In this document: piece by piece, positions 44,701 to 51,840 of the stretch
Numbering within the stretch: the stretch's first letter is position 1
How the letters are laid out: every line of letters starts with the position of its first letter
Assembly (NCBI RefSeq): GCF_024362485.1
Contig: NZ_CP101456.1
Span: forward strand, 3,286,001-3,350,000
From: Natronobeatus ordinarius
Lineage (GTDB): Archaea > Halobacteriota > Halobacteria > Halobacteriales > Natrialbaceae
Direction of reading: 5' to 3'
Length of the DNA stretch: 64,000 nucleotides
Position numbers and translations under genes: made by a program
Notes under the pieces: model-generated
The model's input: only the letters and a program-made list of their open reading frames with translations
Database searches by the model: none
Told to the model about the DNA's origin: nothing

Positions 44701-45911
44701 CACTCGACGTCATGGCCCCCGGAGCCGACGCCGGCGAGCCGAACGTCGAAGGGCGGCGGGTCAAGATGACGTTCGACCCCGTCGAGCCCAAGCGCGGCAA
44801 CTACGGCCGCCTGCTGATGTACATGCACTACGATCCCGACGACTTCGACGCCGATCCTGGGGCGGACTTTGCGGTGAACTACAACCGTGAAACCATCGAA
44901 AAGGGGTACGCTCGCATCTACTCCTCGGGTTTCTCCAAACACGACGAGTGGGCCGAACTCGAGGAAGCCGCCCTCGAAGCGGGCACCGGCGTCTGGAGTG
45001 CAGCCGACTTCGACGCCCTCGAGAAAATTCGCAACGAGCCCGTCGAGAAACTGTTCGTTCCCGAGGCCCGAAGCATCCACAGCCGTCGAGGTCGCCGCGG
45101 CGGACGTCTCGGGGCCGACCGCGTCCCCGTCTACGCGGGGGAGACGGCCGAGCAGGTACGCGAAGAGGGGGCCGTGGCGTACGACGACGCTCCCCTGGTC
45201 GCCGTGGACGATCGGAAGAACCTCGCGCTCGTCGGCGGGCTCATGATCCACGAACGGTACGAGAAAGCAGCGGGGTTCGTCGACACGACGGACTACGGCA
45301 ACTTCCCGTTCCTCGCGAATCTCATCGACTCTCTGTCGACGACCGAAGGCGACGTGTTCATCGCCGGCGGCCAGGGGCAGTTCAACGCACCCGGCTCGAT
45401 CTCCCTCGAGCGCTGTCAGTACTTCCTGCGATACCTCGAGGGACTCGGCACCCGCCTCCGGCAGGTCAACGACCTCGAGGACACCCTCGCGGCCGAGGAC
45501 GAACCGCCGCGGGCGGTGATCATCACGGCACCCGAGCGTGAACTCGGCATCGGCGAGGTCATTGCCCTCCGGCAGTTCCGCAACGACGGCGGTGCGGTGA
45601 TCCTCATGGGTAGCGCCGAGGCGACGACCGAGGACGTAGCGAACCTGAACGAACTCGCTCAGGGGCTGAACTCCGATCTCCGGTTCAACCACGATCGAAT
45701 CGTCGACCCAGCGGCGAATCTGAACGACGATCCGGGGATCCTCGAGACCGACGTCTTCACCGACGGATTCGACCTGTTCGACGCCGCGGACCTCGAAGCC
45801 GAGACCGAAGACGACGGTCGTTCGGGCCGGGGTAATGCGGGGGACAACGGCCGTGGTCGCGGTCACAGGAACGCCAACGTCCGTCAGGGGTTCGGGGCGA
45901 CCGGTCGGTGA
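41706..45911 (+). CDS. Secreted multidomain protein with thermonuclease (SNase) domain and DUF4350-like repeats
   Basis: The 1401-residue protein starts with a Tat signal, LRRRSFLTALGATMGG. The N-terminal ~930 residues hold about five related units resembling DUF4350/GATase-like modules, with recurring DEGHGQ, AAFVDDGGALF, ELAFRFNADQV and FNEGFEYF motifs; a beta-sandwich lies at about 395-520. A complete SNase domain follows at about 930-1095, with catalytic residues recognisable in RVFDGDTFEVEF (Asp), VIRHIGIDTAE (Arg, Asp, Glu) and YGRLLMY (Arg). A further unit and a Gly/Arg/Asn-rich tail end it. Extracellular nucleic-acid degradation is inferred. Confidence 0.85.
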   Translation: MGIFDSNGNSGLRRRSFLTALGATMGGLAVGSSATHADDFDSGETGVPVVDGQLAQLGFYSSASQIAADGERELTADDHVVVWAEPTAENFETTADGPETVVYEDADIPLVSEDGRVVGFGSVDFVSDNHGGFRFGNEQFLVNLFDEKLGGEGTILWDEGHGQFGGLALENYESFRQYCADAGYTLEATESLLETEITTLTVDSTASLVDVDGTALTNPEYVVVWAESTATNVDREDDDAYLYGDDEDIPLIAKAGQVVGFGGVGFIADSNFDNFTEANEAFVLEVLADVTDGEGTLLWDEAHDTFWDADAISDFAAAVEDDGYDFQAVSELEGSDSLEELEFFSTASLLTAEYTPLTDESLVAVHAESTATNEDAGDSGGAGESGGDDEVTLAVDSVEAGATAEHVWTLAGADVDFEGEIDELVLEYPESAAFDGLTNDDVTVVLTRELADGVDTEEISVNQGAYDGSSATLDLSGAMTTNIVGESTVTIEGLTNPDSEDFTATITLTGDDEVTLEAVVGAGGAGSGDFVPYPDDVDIPLVAVDGGAVGIGAELAPDASDVDDNRAFLVNAWADRLGGTGSVLYDEGHGQELALEDYSQLESLATSRGFDVEATTDLEDDLADADLLMVTTPAESFSGDELTALAAFVDDGGALFLHDEANFEGDGTEELNEIAAALELAFRFNADQVVDDEHSGFAPFVPRTSAFNTDFDFFGDGDTLENAAVFVTASPAQAFSDAERTALEEFVADGGAVFLFDESEFANEETDNLNAIAEALDVPFRFNADQVEDAENNAGVEYVPTTGNFNEGFEYFGEVDGPTLSDGDGLVVMTPEQSFSNAELNALAAFVDDGGALFIFDQSDFGGQGNEAVGFDETENLNEIADALELAFRFNADQVNDEENFNITTGNFNDDFAYFDEREQSIAIPFEQGGAYYGRVVRVFDGDTFEVEFDSEYDYRDVIRHIGIDTAETAPATNDPEEWFGIEDLDHLDTWGSKATDFSLDVMAPGADAGEPNVEGRRVKMTFDPVEPKRGNYGRLLMYMHYDPDDFDADPGADFAVNYNRETIEKGYARIYSSGFSKHDEWAELEEAALEAGTGVWSAADFDALEKIRNEPVEKLFVPEARSIHSRRGRRGGRLGADRVPVYAGETAEQVREEGAVAYDDAPLVAVDDRKNLALVGGLMIHERYEKAAGFVDTTDYGNFPFLANLIDSLSTTEGDVFIAGGQGQFNAPGSISLERCQYFLRYLEGLGTRLRQVNDLEDTLAAEDEPPRAVIITAPERELGIGEVIALRQFRNDGGAVILMGSAEATTEDVANLNELAQGLNSDLRFNHDRIVDPAANLNDDPGILETDVFTDGFDLFDAADLEAETEDDGRSGRGNAGDNGRGRGHRNANVRQGFGATGR

Positions 45912-45931
45912 GCGTCCGCCGACGCGAGCAG

Positions 45932-46017
45932 TGATACGGGCTGGTTGCCTCCGGTGCCGGTCGGCCACTATCTGATACCGAGGTGATCTCCCACACTCGT
46001 TCTGGGCAACCAGCCGA
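45932..46017. repeat. Gene-end palindromic repeat, divergent copy
   Basis: Begins GTGATACGGG about 20 bases after the secreted nuclease stop. GGCTGGTTGCC (45939-45949) pairs with GGCAACCAGCC (46005-46015), 11-bp arms; an inner CCGGTGCCGG resembles the core of copy 1. It ends shortly before the small zinc-protein gene. Confidence 0.5.
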
Positions 46018-46066
46018 ACCATCGCCGACCCGTGCGTTCATGAGCGTGCCGTCAGTAGAGATGGCT

Positions 46067-46225
46067 ATGCCCGCGACGCTCGAGATCGTCTGCACCGACG
46101 ACGACTGCACGCTCGATATGTTCGAGCTGCACTACACGTACGACATGCCCGAGGAGACGACCGTCGCCGACTTCACGTGTCCGTACTGTGGCGGAGCCGA
46201 CTGCCTCGAACCGGTCGAACTGTAG
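46067..46225 (+). CDS. DUF7559-like small zinc protein
   Basis: A 52-residue protein with MPATLEIVCTDDDCTLDMFE and TCPYCGGADCLEPVEL, a C-x5-C...CxxC arrangement that fits a zinc ribbon of the DUF7559 type known in haloarchaea. An earlier in-frame ATG (46061) would add two residues. The function is unknown. Confidence 0.7.
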   Translation: MPATLEIVCTDDDCTLDMFELHYTYDMPEETTVADFTCPYCGGADCLEPVEL

Positions 46226-46391
46226 CAGACTGGGGTCCACGGCGGTGCTTGCGAGTCGGCGACCACACCCGGAAATCGTCTGACGTTTATTTTATCGTGA
46301 CCAAAACCAATATGAATGGGAGCCACATAGAGTGCCCTGAGAGTATGACGCTACGTATCCCGCGACACGTTACGCCCTCCCAATCGGCCAC

Positions 46392-46401
46392 TGGAGGTGA
46401 G
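46392..46401 (+). promoter_or_regulatory. Strong ribosome-binding site deciding a GTG start
   Basis: TGGAGGTGAG lies 5-6 bases before GTG at 46407 and complements the 16S rRNA 3' end. It fixes GTG as the start of the Hsp20-like gene, which has no useful ATG. Confidence 0.6.
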
Positions 46402-46406
46402 CGCCA

Positions 46407-46826
46407 GTGACGTTCAGCGACCTCGGCTCGGCGCTCGGAAACACGCTCTACCGGGGGATCGGCCGCGCGAGCAGCCAGGTGCAGGAGATTCGATCTCTCT
46501 CGGTCGACCTCCTCGAGGACGACGAGTCGTATCTCGTCGTCTTCGACGCGCCGGGGGCGGAGAAAGAAGACGTCCAGGTGAGATACCTCGACGGCTCGGT
46601 GCGGATTCGGATCGATCGGTTCCGAACGTATCACGACGGATTCGAAATGCGGTTTCCGGGCCGTGGGATGGCCCTCGACGGCGAAGCCGAGTTACCGGAC
46701 GACGCGATCGTCGATCCGGACGCCGGGACGGCACGGTTGACCGAGCACGGAACCTTGCACGTCGAGATTCCGAAAGAAGAGTCCGGTCCCGGGGCCGAAG
46801 CGGACGCGATCGAGATCGAAGACTGA
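46407..46826 (+). CDS. Hsp20/alpha-crystallin-like protein
   Basis: The 139-residue protein has an alpha-crystallin-type core: SLSVDLLEDDESYLVVFDAP, KEDVQVRYLDGSVRIRIDRF and a TARLTEHGTLHVEIPK C-terminal strand. Small heat-shock proteins hold unfolded proteins. GTG at 46407 is the start, with GGAGGTGA (46393-46400) ideally placed before it. Its stop is the beginning of a gene-end repeat. Confidence 0.8.
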   Translation: MTFSDLGSALGNTLYRGIGRASSQVQEIRSLSVDLLEDDESYLVVFDAPGAEKEDVQVRYLDGSVRIRIDRFRTYHDGFEMRFPGRGMALDGEAELPDDAIVDPDAGTARLTEHGTLHVEIPKEESGPGAEADAIEIED

Positions 46827-46905
46827 TACCGATGGTTGGAGTCTCTTCCCGGTGATCGCCCCACCGGGACGGCGATCACCGGTAACCAGTTCCAACCAGC
46901 AGTAT
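46824..46905. repeat. Gene-end palindromic repeat, copy 2
   Basis: Starts at the TGA of the Hsp20-like gene with TGATACCG. Perfect 12-bp arms CCGGTGATCGCC (46849-46860) and GGCGATCACCGG (46871-46882) match copy 1 at 14855-14890; outer arms GGTTGGA (46834-46840) and TCCAACC (46891-46897) add a second stem. Confidence 0.65.
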
Positions 46906-46908
46906 AAT

Positions 46909-48096
46909 TCACAGCCGCTCGTCGAGGCGCATTCCTTCTCGAATTTCGAACGCCTCGTCGCCGGAAAACCGCGTCGGGTCGAAGGTGTCGATTCCGTCTC
47001 CGCCGAGCACCTGCGCAGCGATCCGGTCGCCGATCGCCGGCGCGCGCATGAAGCCGTGGCCCTGGAAGCCGGTCGCGACGTAGAGCCCCTCAGCGAGTTC
47101 GCCGACTAACGGGTTCCCGTCCGGCGTCGCCGTACAGAGGCCAGCCCACGCCGAAGCGACCTCGAGATCGAGCCCTGGAAGCCGGTGTTCGACGCGGGCG
47201 GCGAGCCCGTCGGCGAAGTCGGGGTTCGCCTCGCGTTCGTACTCGTCGGGGTCGACCTCGCGTTCTTCGGTCCCGTTGCCCGCGAGCAGTCCCTCGGGGT
47301 GGGGTCGGACGTAGAAGTCGGCGCTCGCGTCCCAGCACATCGGCTCCGGATACGCGGCTGCGGCGACGAGCGCCTGTACCCGGTAGGGTTTCATCGAGAT
47401 CGGGACGCCTGCGGCCGCACACAGCTGTTTCGAGTGTGCGCCCGCGGCGACGAGCACGGCGTCGACCTCGCGTTCGTCCGTGCTACCCTCGACGACGACC
47501 CGCGGCGGATCGGTCCGCACCGCGACCGGCGTGTGCGTCTCGAGGGTCGCCCCGGCGCCCGTCGCCGCGGCGGCGAGACACGCCGTGTACCGGGCGGGGT
47601 CGGTGTAGCCGGCCGCACCAGCAATGCCCGCGACCGCGACGTCGTCGGTCCGAAGGGCTGGAAACCGCTCGCCGAGGTCGTCGGCGTCCATCTCGAGGGC
47701 GACCACGCCGTTGTCCTGCATCCGCGAGACGGCCTCGCGGACCGCGTCGGCGCGCTCGTCGTCGCCCTCGCGGGCGAGCCAGACGTAGGGACACTCGACG
47801 AACGGGAACGTGTCGTCGCCCGACAGCGCGCGGAAGCGTTCGATCGCGTCGCCGGCGAGCTCGGCGTCGAGCCGGTCGGCGTAGGCGTCGTAACAGACGC
47901 CCGCGGCCCGACCGCTCGAGGCGCTCGCGACGGGGCCCCGATCGTAGAGCGTCACGTCGGCGCCCTGCCGGGCGAGGTCGTAGGCCGCCGTCGCGCCGAC
48001 GGCCCCCGCGCCGACGACGGCGACCTCGAGGCCGGCACCGGGCTGGTGGAAGGCGTCGGCGCCGACGGCGAGTTCGGGCTCGGATTCGTCCATCAT
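46909..48096 (-). CDS. FAD-dependent amino-acid oxidase/sarcosine oxidase family protein
   Basis: The 395-residue protein has the FAD-binding motif GAGAVGATAAY (29-39), the DAO-like AAGAHSKQLCAAAGVPISMK segment and LYVATGFQGHGFMRAPAIGD near the C-terminus. Such enzymes oxidise the C-N bond of amino acids or N-methyl amino acids. Its ATG overlaps the creatininase-type gene upstream by 4 bases, suggesting linked use of creatinine/sarcosine-like compounds. Confidence 0.85.
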   Translation of the reverse strand: MMDESEPELAVGADAFHQPGAGLEVAVVGAGAVGATAAYDLARQGADVTLYDRGPVASASSGRAAGVCYDAYADRLDAELAGDAIERFRALSGDDTFPFVECPYVWLAREGDDERADAVREAVSRMQDNGVVALEMDADDLGERFPALRTDDVAVAGIAGAAGYTDPARYTACLAAAATGAGATLETHTPVAVRTDPPRVVVEGSTDEREVDAVLVAAGAHSKQLCAAAGVPISMKPYRVQALVAAAAYPEPMCWDASADFYVRPHPEGLLAGNGTEEREVDPDEYEREANPDFADGLAARVEHRLPGLDLEVASAWAGLCTATPDGNPLVGELAEGLYVATGFQGHGFMRAPAIGDRIAAQVLGGDGIDTFDPTRFSGDEAFEIREGMRLDERL

Positions 48097-48857
48097 GTGT
48101 GATCGTGTGGCCAGCAGTCGGCGAGCGGACGGGCGGCGAGCCAGTCGAGCAGGGCGTGGAGTTCGTCGCGGGCGGCCGCGAACAGCTGCTCGCCCTTCTC
48201 GGGTTCGGCGTCGGTGGGTTTTCCGACCGCGCCGCTCTCCGTGAAGTCGATCGTGTCGAAGCCGACCGACGCGCCGTGGACCGACTCGCCCCAGCCCGCG
48301 CTCGCGCCCGCCTCGGCGGCCTCGAGTTCGTCGGGGCGAACGAGGTCCTCGCGCACGTGCCAGAGGAGGCTCGTCTCGGCGGCGTCGGCGTGGCCGCCTT
48401 CCTCGTCGAATAGCTCGTCAGAACGGTCGCCGACGGTCTCCCACCAGTTCCAGTACGGGGCGAAGGCGATCCGTTCGTCCCGGAGCGATCGGGCGACCCG
48501 ACCCAGGGCGCCCGAGTTGCCGCCGTGGCCGTTGACGACCACGACTTTTCGAAGGTCGTGTTCGGCCAGACTCGAGATCGTCTCCGCGACGAAGCGCTCG
48601 AACGTCTCTGCACCGACGTAGAGGGTGCCGTCGAACTGCCGGTGGTGGACGCTCACTCCGACAGGGATCGTCGGGAGGACGACCACGTCGTCGCGGTCGG
48701 CCGCGGTGTGGGCGAACGCCTCGGCGGCCATGTGGTCCATCCCCAGCGGGAGGGCGGGTCCGTGCTGTTCGGTGCTGCCGACCGGCAGGACGGCGACCTC
48801 GGCCGACTCGAGGGTCGCCGCGGCCGTCGTCGTGGTGTGTTCTGCGAGCAACGTCAT
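48093..48857 (-). CDS. Creatininase family protein
   Basis: The 254-residue protein has the creatininase signatures: LPVGSTEQHGPALPLGMD near the N-terminus, GVSVHHRQFDGTLYVG and VVVNGHGGNSGALGR. The conserved Glu, His and Asp side chains bind metal. The family includes creatininases and formamide hydrolases. It is the first gene of a two-gene leftward unit with the FAD oxidase. Confidence 0.87.
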   Translation of the reverse strand: MTLLAEHTTTTAAATLESAEVAVLPVGSTEQHGPALPLGMDHMAAEAFAHTAADRDDVVVLPTIPVGVSVHHRQFDGTLYVGAETFERFVAETISSLAEHDLRKVVVVNGHGGNSGALGRVARSLRDERIAFAPYWNWWETVGDRSDELFDEEGGHADAAETSLLWHVREDLVRPDELEAAEAGASAGWGESVHGASVGFDTIDFTESGAVGKPTDAEPEKGEQLFAAARDELHALLDWLAARPLADCWPHDHT

Positions 48858-48959
48858 GGGGGCACGTGCGAGCGGGGGGCACTTACCTGTGGCTGATTCG
48901 GAACGCCGGACGGCGCGAGGATGGTGTCGACGGCTGACGGGCTCGAGGTCCGGTCGCGA

Positions 48960-49742
48960 TCACTCGAGGACGGCCTCGAGTCCCCGTGCGGGGTAGCCGA
49001 CGACGGTCGTCGCGCCGGCGTCCCTGAGCGCCTCGACCTGCTCGCGGACCTCGCGTTCGGTGCCGACGAGTGCGTAGTCGCTCGCGGCGGCGAGGAGGAC
49101 CTCCCGGGCGCGGCCCGTCGCGCTCGCGTCCGTCGACGCGTCGTCGGGAAGCGCCTTCGCGACGGGTCGGCGACGGGAGACGTACGCGCCCACGGCGTCG
49201 AGGACGGCGTCCTCCTCGTCGGTGAGGACGGTCGGTGCGTAGACGGCGACGTCGCCGTCGAAGCCGGCCGCCCGGAGCGCCCGAAGCTCTCGGGCGGTTC
49301 GCCGCGAGAGGAGATCGTACTGCGTGGCGCCCGTCGCCATCGCGATTCGCTCGACGCTCTCGGTGCCGACCCACGCGTCGGGGTCGGTCTCGAGGGCGGC
49401 CCCGAGCCGTGGGGCGACCGACCGCCGCCGCTCTTCCTCGGTGAGGTAGGCGGGGTGGCCGGCCACGAGGACCCGGCCGACGCCCTCGGGGAGGGCCTCG
49501 AGCAACGAGTCGTCGCCCAGGGGGTCGAAGCCGTCGGCGCGGACGGGCGTCGTCACCAGGACCGTCGACTCGGCGGCGAGCCGTCGTAACGTCCGGGCGT
49601 CGGGGAGGTGTTCGCGTCCCTCGTAGTCGATCGCGATCGTATCGACCGGGACGGTAGCGGCACTCGAGACGTCACACTCAGCGGGTTTGACGGCGATGGC
49701 GTCCAGTCCGGCCCGGGAGAGGGCGCAGGTGCTGGTCAGCAT
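48960..49742 (-). CDS. DUF7388-like haloarchaeal conserved protein
   Basis: The 260-residue protein begins MLTSTCALSRAGLDAIAVKP and includes STVLVTTPVRADGFDPLGDD, features of a haloarchaeal conserved family (DUF7388). The C-terminal half, with EREVREQVEALRDAGATTVV, resembles the end of luciferase-like F420 enzymes but the rest does not. The role is unknown. Confidence 0.7.
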   Translation of the reverse strand: MLTSTCALSRAGLDAIAVKPAECDVSSAATVPVDTIAIDYEGREHLPDARTLRRLAAESTVLVTTPVRADGFDPLGDDSLLEALPEGVGRVLVAGHPAYLTEEERRRSVAPRLGAALETDPDAWVGTESVERIAMATGATQYDLLSRRTARELRALRAAGFDGDVAVYAPTVLTDEEDAVLDAVGAYVSRRRPVAKALPDDASTDASATGRAREVLLAAASDYALVGTEREVREQVEALRDAGATTVVGYPARGLEAVLE

Positions 49743-50016
49743 CGTCGATCACCTCGCGCAACGAAGAAGCATCTAGAATCGACGCGGAACTCGATCCATC
49801 GTCTGTGCGACCATGTACTACGCACCTGAGCGAGGCGCAGGGAAAAAGGTGACGTTCAGGGCGAGTGGTGCGAGCGGACGACGACCGGGCCAGCGTGGGC
49901 GCCTGGCTTCGGTCAACAGTGGCCCCCGCCGTCACCCAATGCCTAATTTAGAGTGGGCTAATGTAGAGATTCATCTCGGCAAATTTATTACGTCCGTTGG
50001 GTCAGCTAGTAACCAG
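49743..50016. promoter_or_regulatory. Promoter region of metal regulator
   Basis: The ~270-base spacer lies between the divergently placed DUF7388-like gene and sirR. It contains the operator at 49947-49961 and AAATTTATTA at 49981-49990, a TATA-like box 27-36 bases before ATG 50017. No gene is evident in it. Confidence 0.55.
49947..49961 (+). promoter_or_regulatory. Metal-box operator A (sirR promoter)
   Basis: T-TTAG-AGTGGG-CTAA carries TTAG (49948-49951) and CTAA (49958-49961) with a 6-bp gap, matching operators B, D and E. The preceding GCCTAA is another half-site. It lies ~20 bases upstream of the TATA-like box of the regulator gene, so autoregulation is inferred. Confidence 0.55.
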
Positions 50017-50706
50017 ATGGCCCTCAGTCCAGTCGCGGAGGACTACCTGAAAGCGATTTATCGGCTCGAGGAGCAGTATTCGCGACCGGTCCGAACCGTG
50101 GAGATCGCCGACGCCGTCGGGGTGACCTCGCCGTCGGTGACGAGTATGGTCGAAACGCTCGACGAGCGTGGACTCGTGGCGTCCACCCCCTACAAGGGCG
50201 TCGAGTTGACCGAAGCGGGTGAGGCAGTCGTGCTGAACCTCGTCAGGAAACACCGCCTGCTGGAGACGTTCCTGGTGGAGTGTCTCGAGGTTCCCTGGAC
50301 CGACGTTCACCGGGAAGCCGACCGACTCGAGCACCACCTCAGCGACGAGTTGGCCCGGCGACTCGAGGTGTTTCTCGGCGGGCCAGCGACGGACCCCCAC
50401 GGCGATCCGATCCCCGACGCGGCGTTGACCGTTCCGGACGACCGCTCGTACACCCCGCTGACCGAGTACGACGTCGGCGAGAGCGTCGTCGTCGACCGGG
50501 TTCCGCACCGCGACCGCGACGTCCGTGAACACCTGTTCGAGAACGGAATCGAGCTAGGGGTGGAACTGTCCCTCGAGGCGGTGACGCCGGTCGGGATCGT
50601 CGACGTCGTCCCCACCGACTCCGATCGTCCCGTCTCCCTGCCCACGCAGCTCGCACGACGGATCGGCGCTCGAGCGACGCTACAGCAGGAGACGGACAGG
50701 ATTTAG
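50017..50706 (+). CDS. sirR: DtxR/MntR-family metal-dependent repressor (SirR-like)
   Basis: The 229-residue protein has the DtxR winged HTH (about 1-60, VTSPSVTSMVETLDERGLV), the dimer/metal domain (60-140) and a C-terminal FeoA/SH3 domain. Metal ligands align with DtxR numbering: H79-type HRLLE, H98, then E105 and H106; position 102 is Asp instead of the Cys of iron-type DtxR, pointing to manganese-type sensing. It is the first gene of the metal cluster; operator B overlaps its stop codon. Confidence 0.9.
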   Translation: MALSPVAEDYLKAIYRLEEQYSRPVRTVEIADAVGVTSPSVTSMVETLDERGLVASTPYKGVELTEAGEAVVLNLVRKHRLLETFLVECLEVPWTDVHREADRLEHHLSDELARRLEVFLGGPATDPHGDPIPDAALTVPDDRSYTPLTEYDVGESVVVDRVPHRDRDVREHLFENGIELGVELSLEAVTPVGIVDVVPTDSDRPVSLPTQLARRIGARATLQQETDRI

Positions 50707-50735
50707 ATTAGGCTAAACTATAAATTAGGTCCAAC
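50703..50735 (+). promoter_or_regulatory. Metal-box operator B and promoter (metal ABC importer)
   Basis: TTAGATTAGGCTAAACTAT (50703-50721) matches 16 of 19 positions of the iron-box consensus of DtxR/IdeR regulators. ACTATAAATTAGG immediately after gives a TATA box at about 50718-50724, so bound repressor would block it. The binding-protein gene begins at 50770. Confidence 0.65.
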
Positions 50736-50769
50736 AAACTCAAGTAGGGTGCTCGTGAACGAGGAACTG

Positions 50770-51774
50770 ATGAGATCCGACCCATCTAACGGAAACGGCT
50801 CACGTCTCGTCTCGCGGCGGAACTTCACTGCGGTCACTGCGGGCGCACTCACCGTTGGGCTCGCTGGCTGTTTCGGGGACGACCCACAGGACGACGAGGG
50901 AGACGGAACCGGCGACGCCACCGACGGAGACGCGGAGTTCACCGTCTTCGCATCGATGCCCGCCGTCTGGGATTTCGTCCGACAGACCGCAGGCGAACAC
51001 ATGGAGGCGATCGATCTGGTTCCGGTCGGCGAACACGGCCACGACTGGACGCCCAGACCCGGGATCGTCCAGGAGATCGACGAAGGCGACGGCTTCGTCT
51101 ACCTGCGGGACTTCGCGTCCTGGCAGGACGACGCCGCCGACCAGCTCGAAGAACGCGACGACGTCGTCGTAATCGAGGCCTCAGAGGGGATCGACTTCTT
51201 CGACAGTCCGGCGGAGGACAACGACGAGCACTGGTGGATGGACCCCGTCGAGTGCCAGCACGGCGTCGAAAACATTGCCGACGGCCTCGCCGAGATCGAC
51301 CCCGACAACGCCGACGATTACGAGGCAAACGCCGCGGCGTTCAACGAGGAACTCGAGGCACTCAACGACGACATCCACGAGGTCGTCGACCGGGCGGAAC
51401 TCGAGGACGTCGTCGTCGCCACCCACGACTCCTTCCAGTGGTGGAACCGTCGCTACGGCATCAACGTCCACTCGCCGGTCGGCACCTCGCCCGACGACGC
51501 GGCGTCGCCGGGTGACGTCGAGGCGATCGAGGAGCTCATCGAGGAGATCGGCATCGAACACGTCCTCTACGACGTCGGCGAACCCGCACCGCTCGCGGAG
51601 TCGCTCGCGGACGAAGTTGACGCGGAGATCCTGCCACTCTCGCCGATCGAAACCCAGATCGACGGCAGTCCGGAGGTCGACCCGACCGTCGAGATGGAAG
51701 CGGACTGGGGGTACGTCGACCACTTCCGGGAGATTAACCTGCCCACGCTCGAGACGGCGCTCAGAGCGGAATAG
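50770..51774 (+). CDS. Metal ABC transporter substrate-binding lipoprotein (ZnuA/TroA-like)
   Basis: The 334-residue protein has a Tat motif SRRNFTAV, a lipobox LAGC and an acidic linker, then the cluster A-I binding fold. Possible metal ligands are H in GEHGHDWTP, H in DEHWWMDPVE, H in ATHDSFQWW and an acid later. The long His-rich loop of zinc-type ZnuA is absent, which fits manganese. Two GTG starts lie upstream in frame; ATG at 50770 is preferred. It is part of the cluster with the ATPase and permease. Confidence 0.88.
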   Translation: MRSDPSNGNGSRLVSRRNFTAVTAGALTVGLAGCFGDDPQDDEGDGTGDATDGDAEFTVFASMPAVWDFVRQTAGEHMEAIDLVPVGEHGHDWTPRPGIVQEIDEGDGFVYLRDFASWQDDAADQLEERDDVVVIEASEGIDFFDSPAEDNDEHWWMDPVECQHGVENIADGLAEIDPDNADDYEANAAAFNEELEALNDDIHEVVDRAELEDVVVATHDSFQWWNRRYGINVHSPVGTSPDDAASPGDVEAIEELIEEIGIEHVLYDVGEPAPLAESLADEVDAEILPLSPIETQIDGSPEVDPTVEMEADWGYVDHFREINLPTLETALRAE

Positions 51775-51775
51775 A

Positions 51776-51787
51776 ATTAGCCTAATC
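51776..51787 (+). promoter_or_regulatory. Metal-box operator C (between binding protein and ATPase genes)
   Basis: ATTAGCCTAATC (51776-51787) contains TTAGCCTAA, the palindromic core of the iron box, 3 bases past the binding-protein stop and 53 bases before the ATPase ATG. Flanks match the consensus poorly, so it may be an extra or weak site. Confidence 0.45.
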
Positions 51788-51840
51788 GAAACATTTGGAT
51801 AGTGGGGCAAATACACCATTCTAACCAAACCAATACTCGT

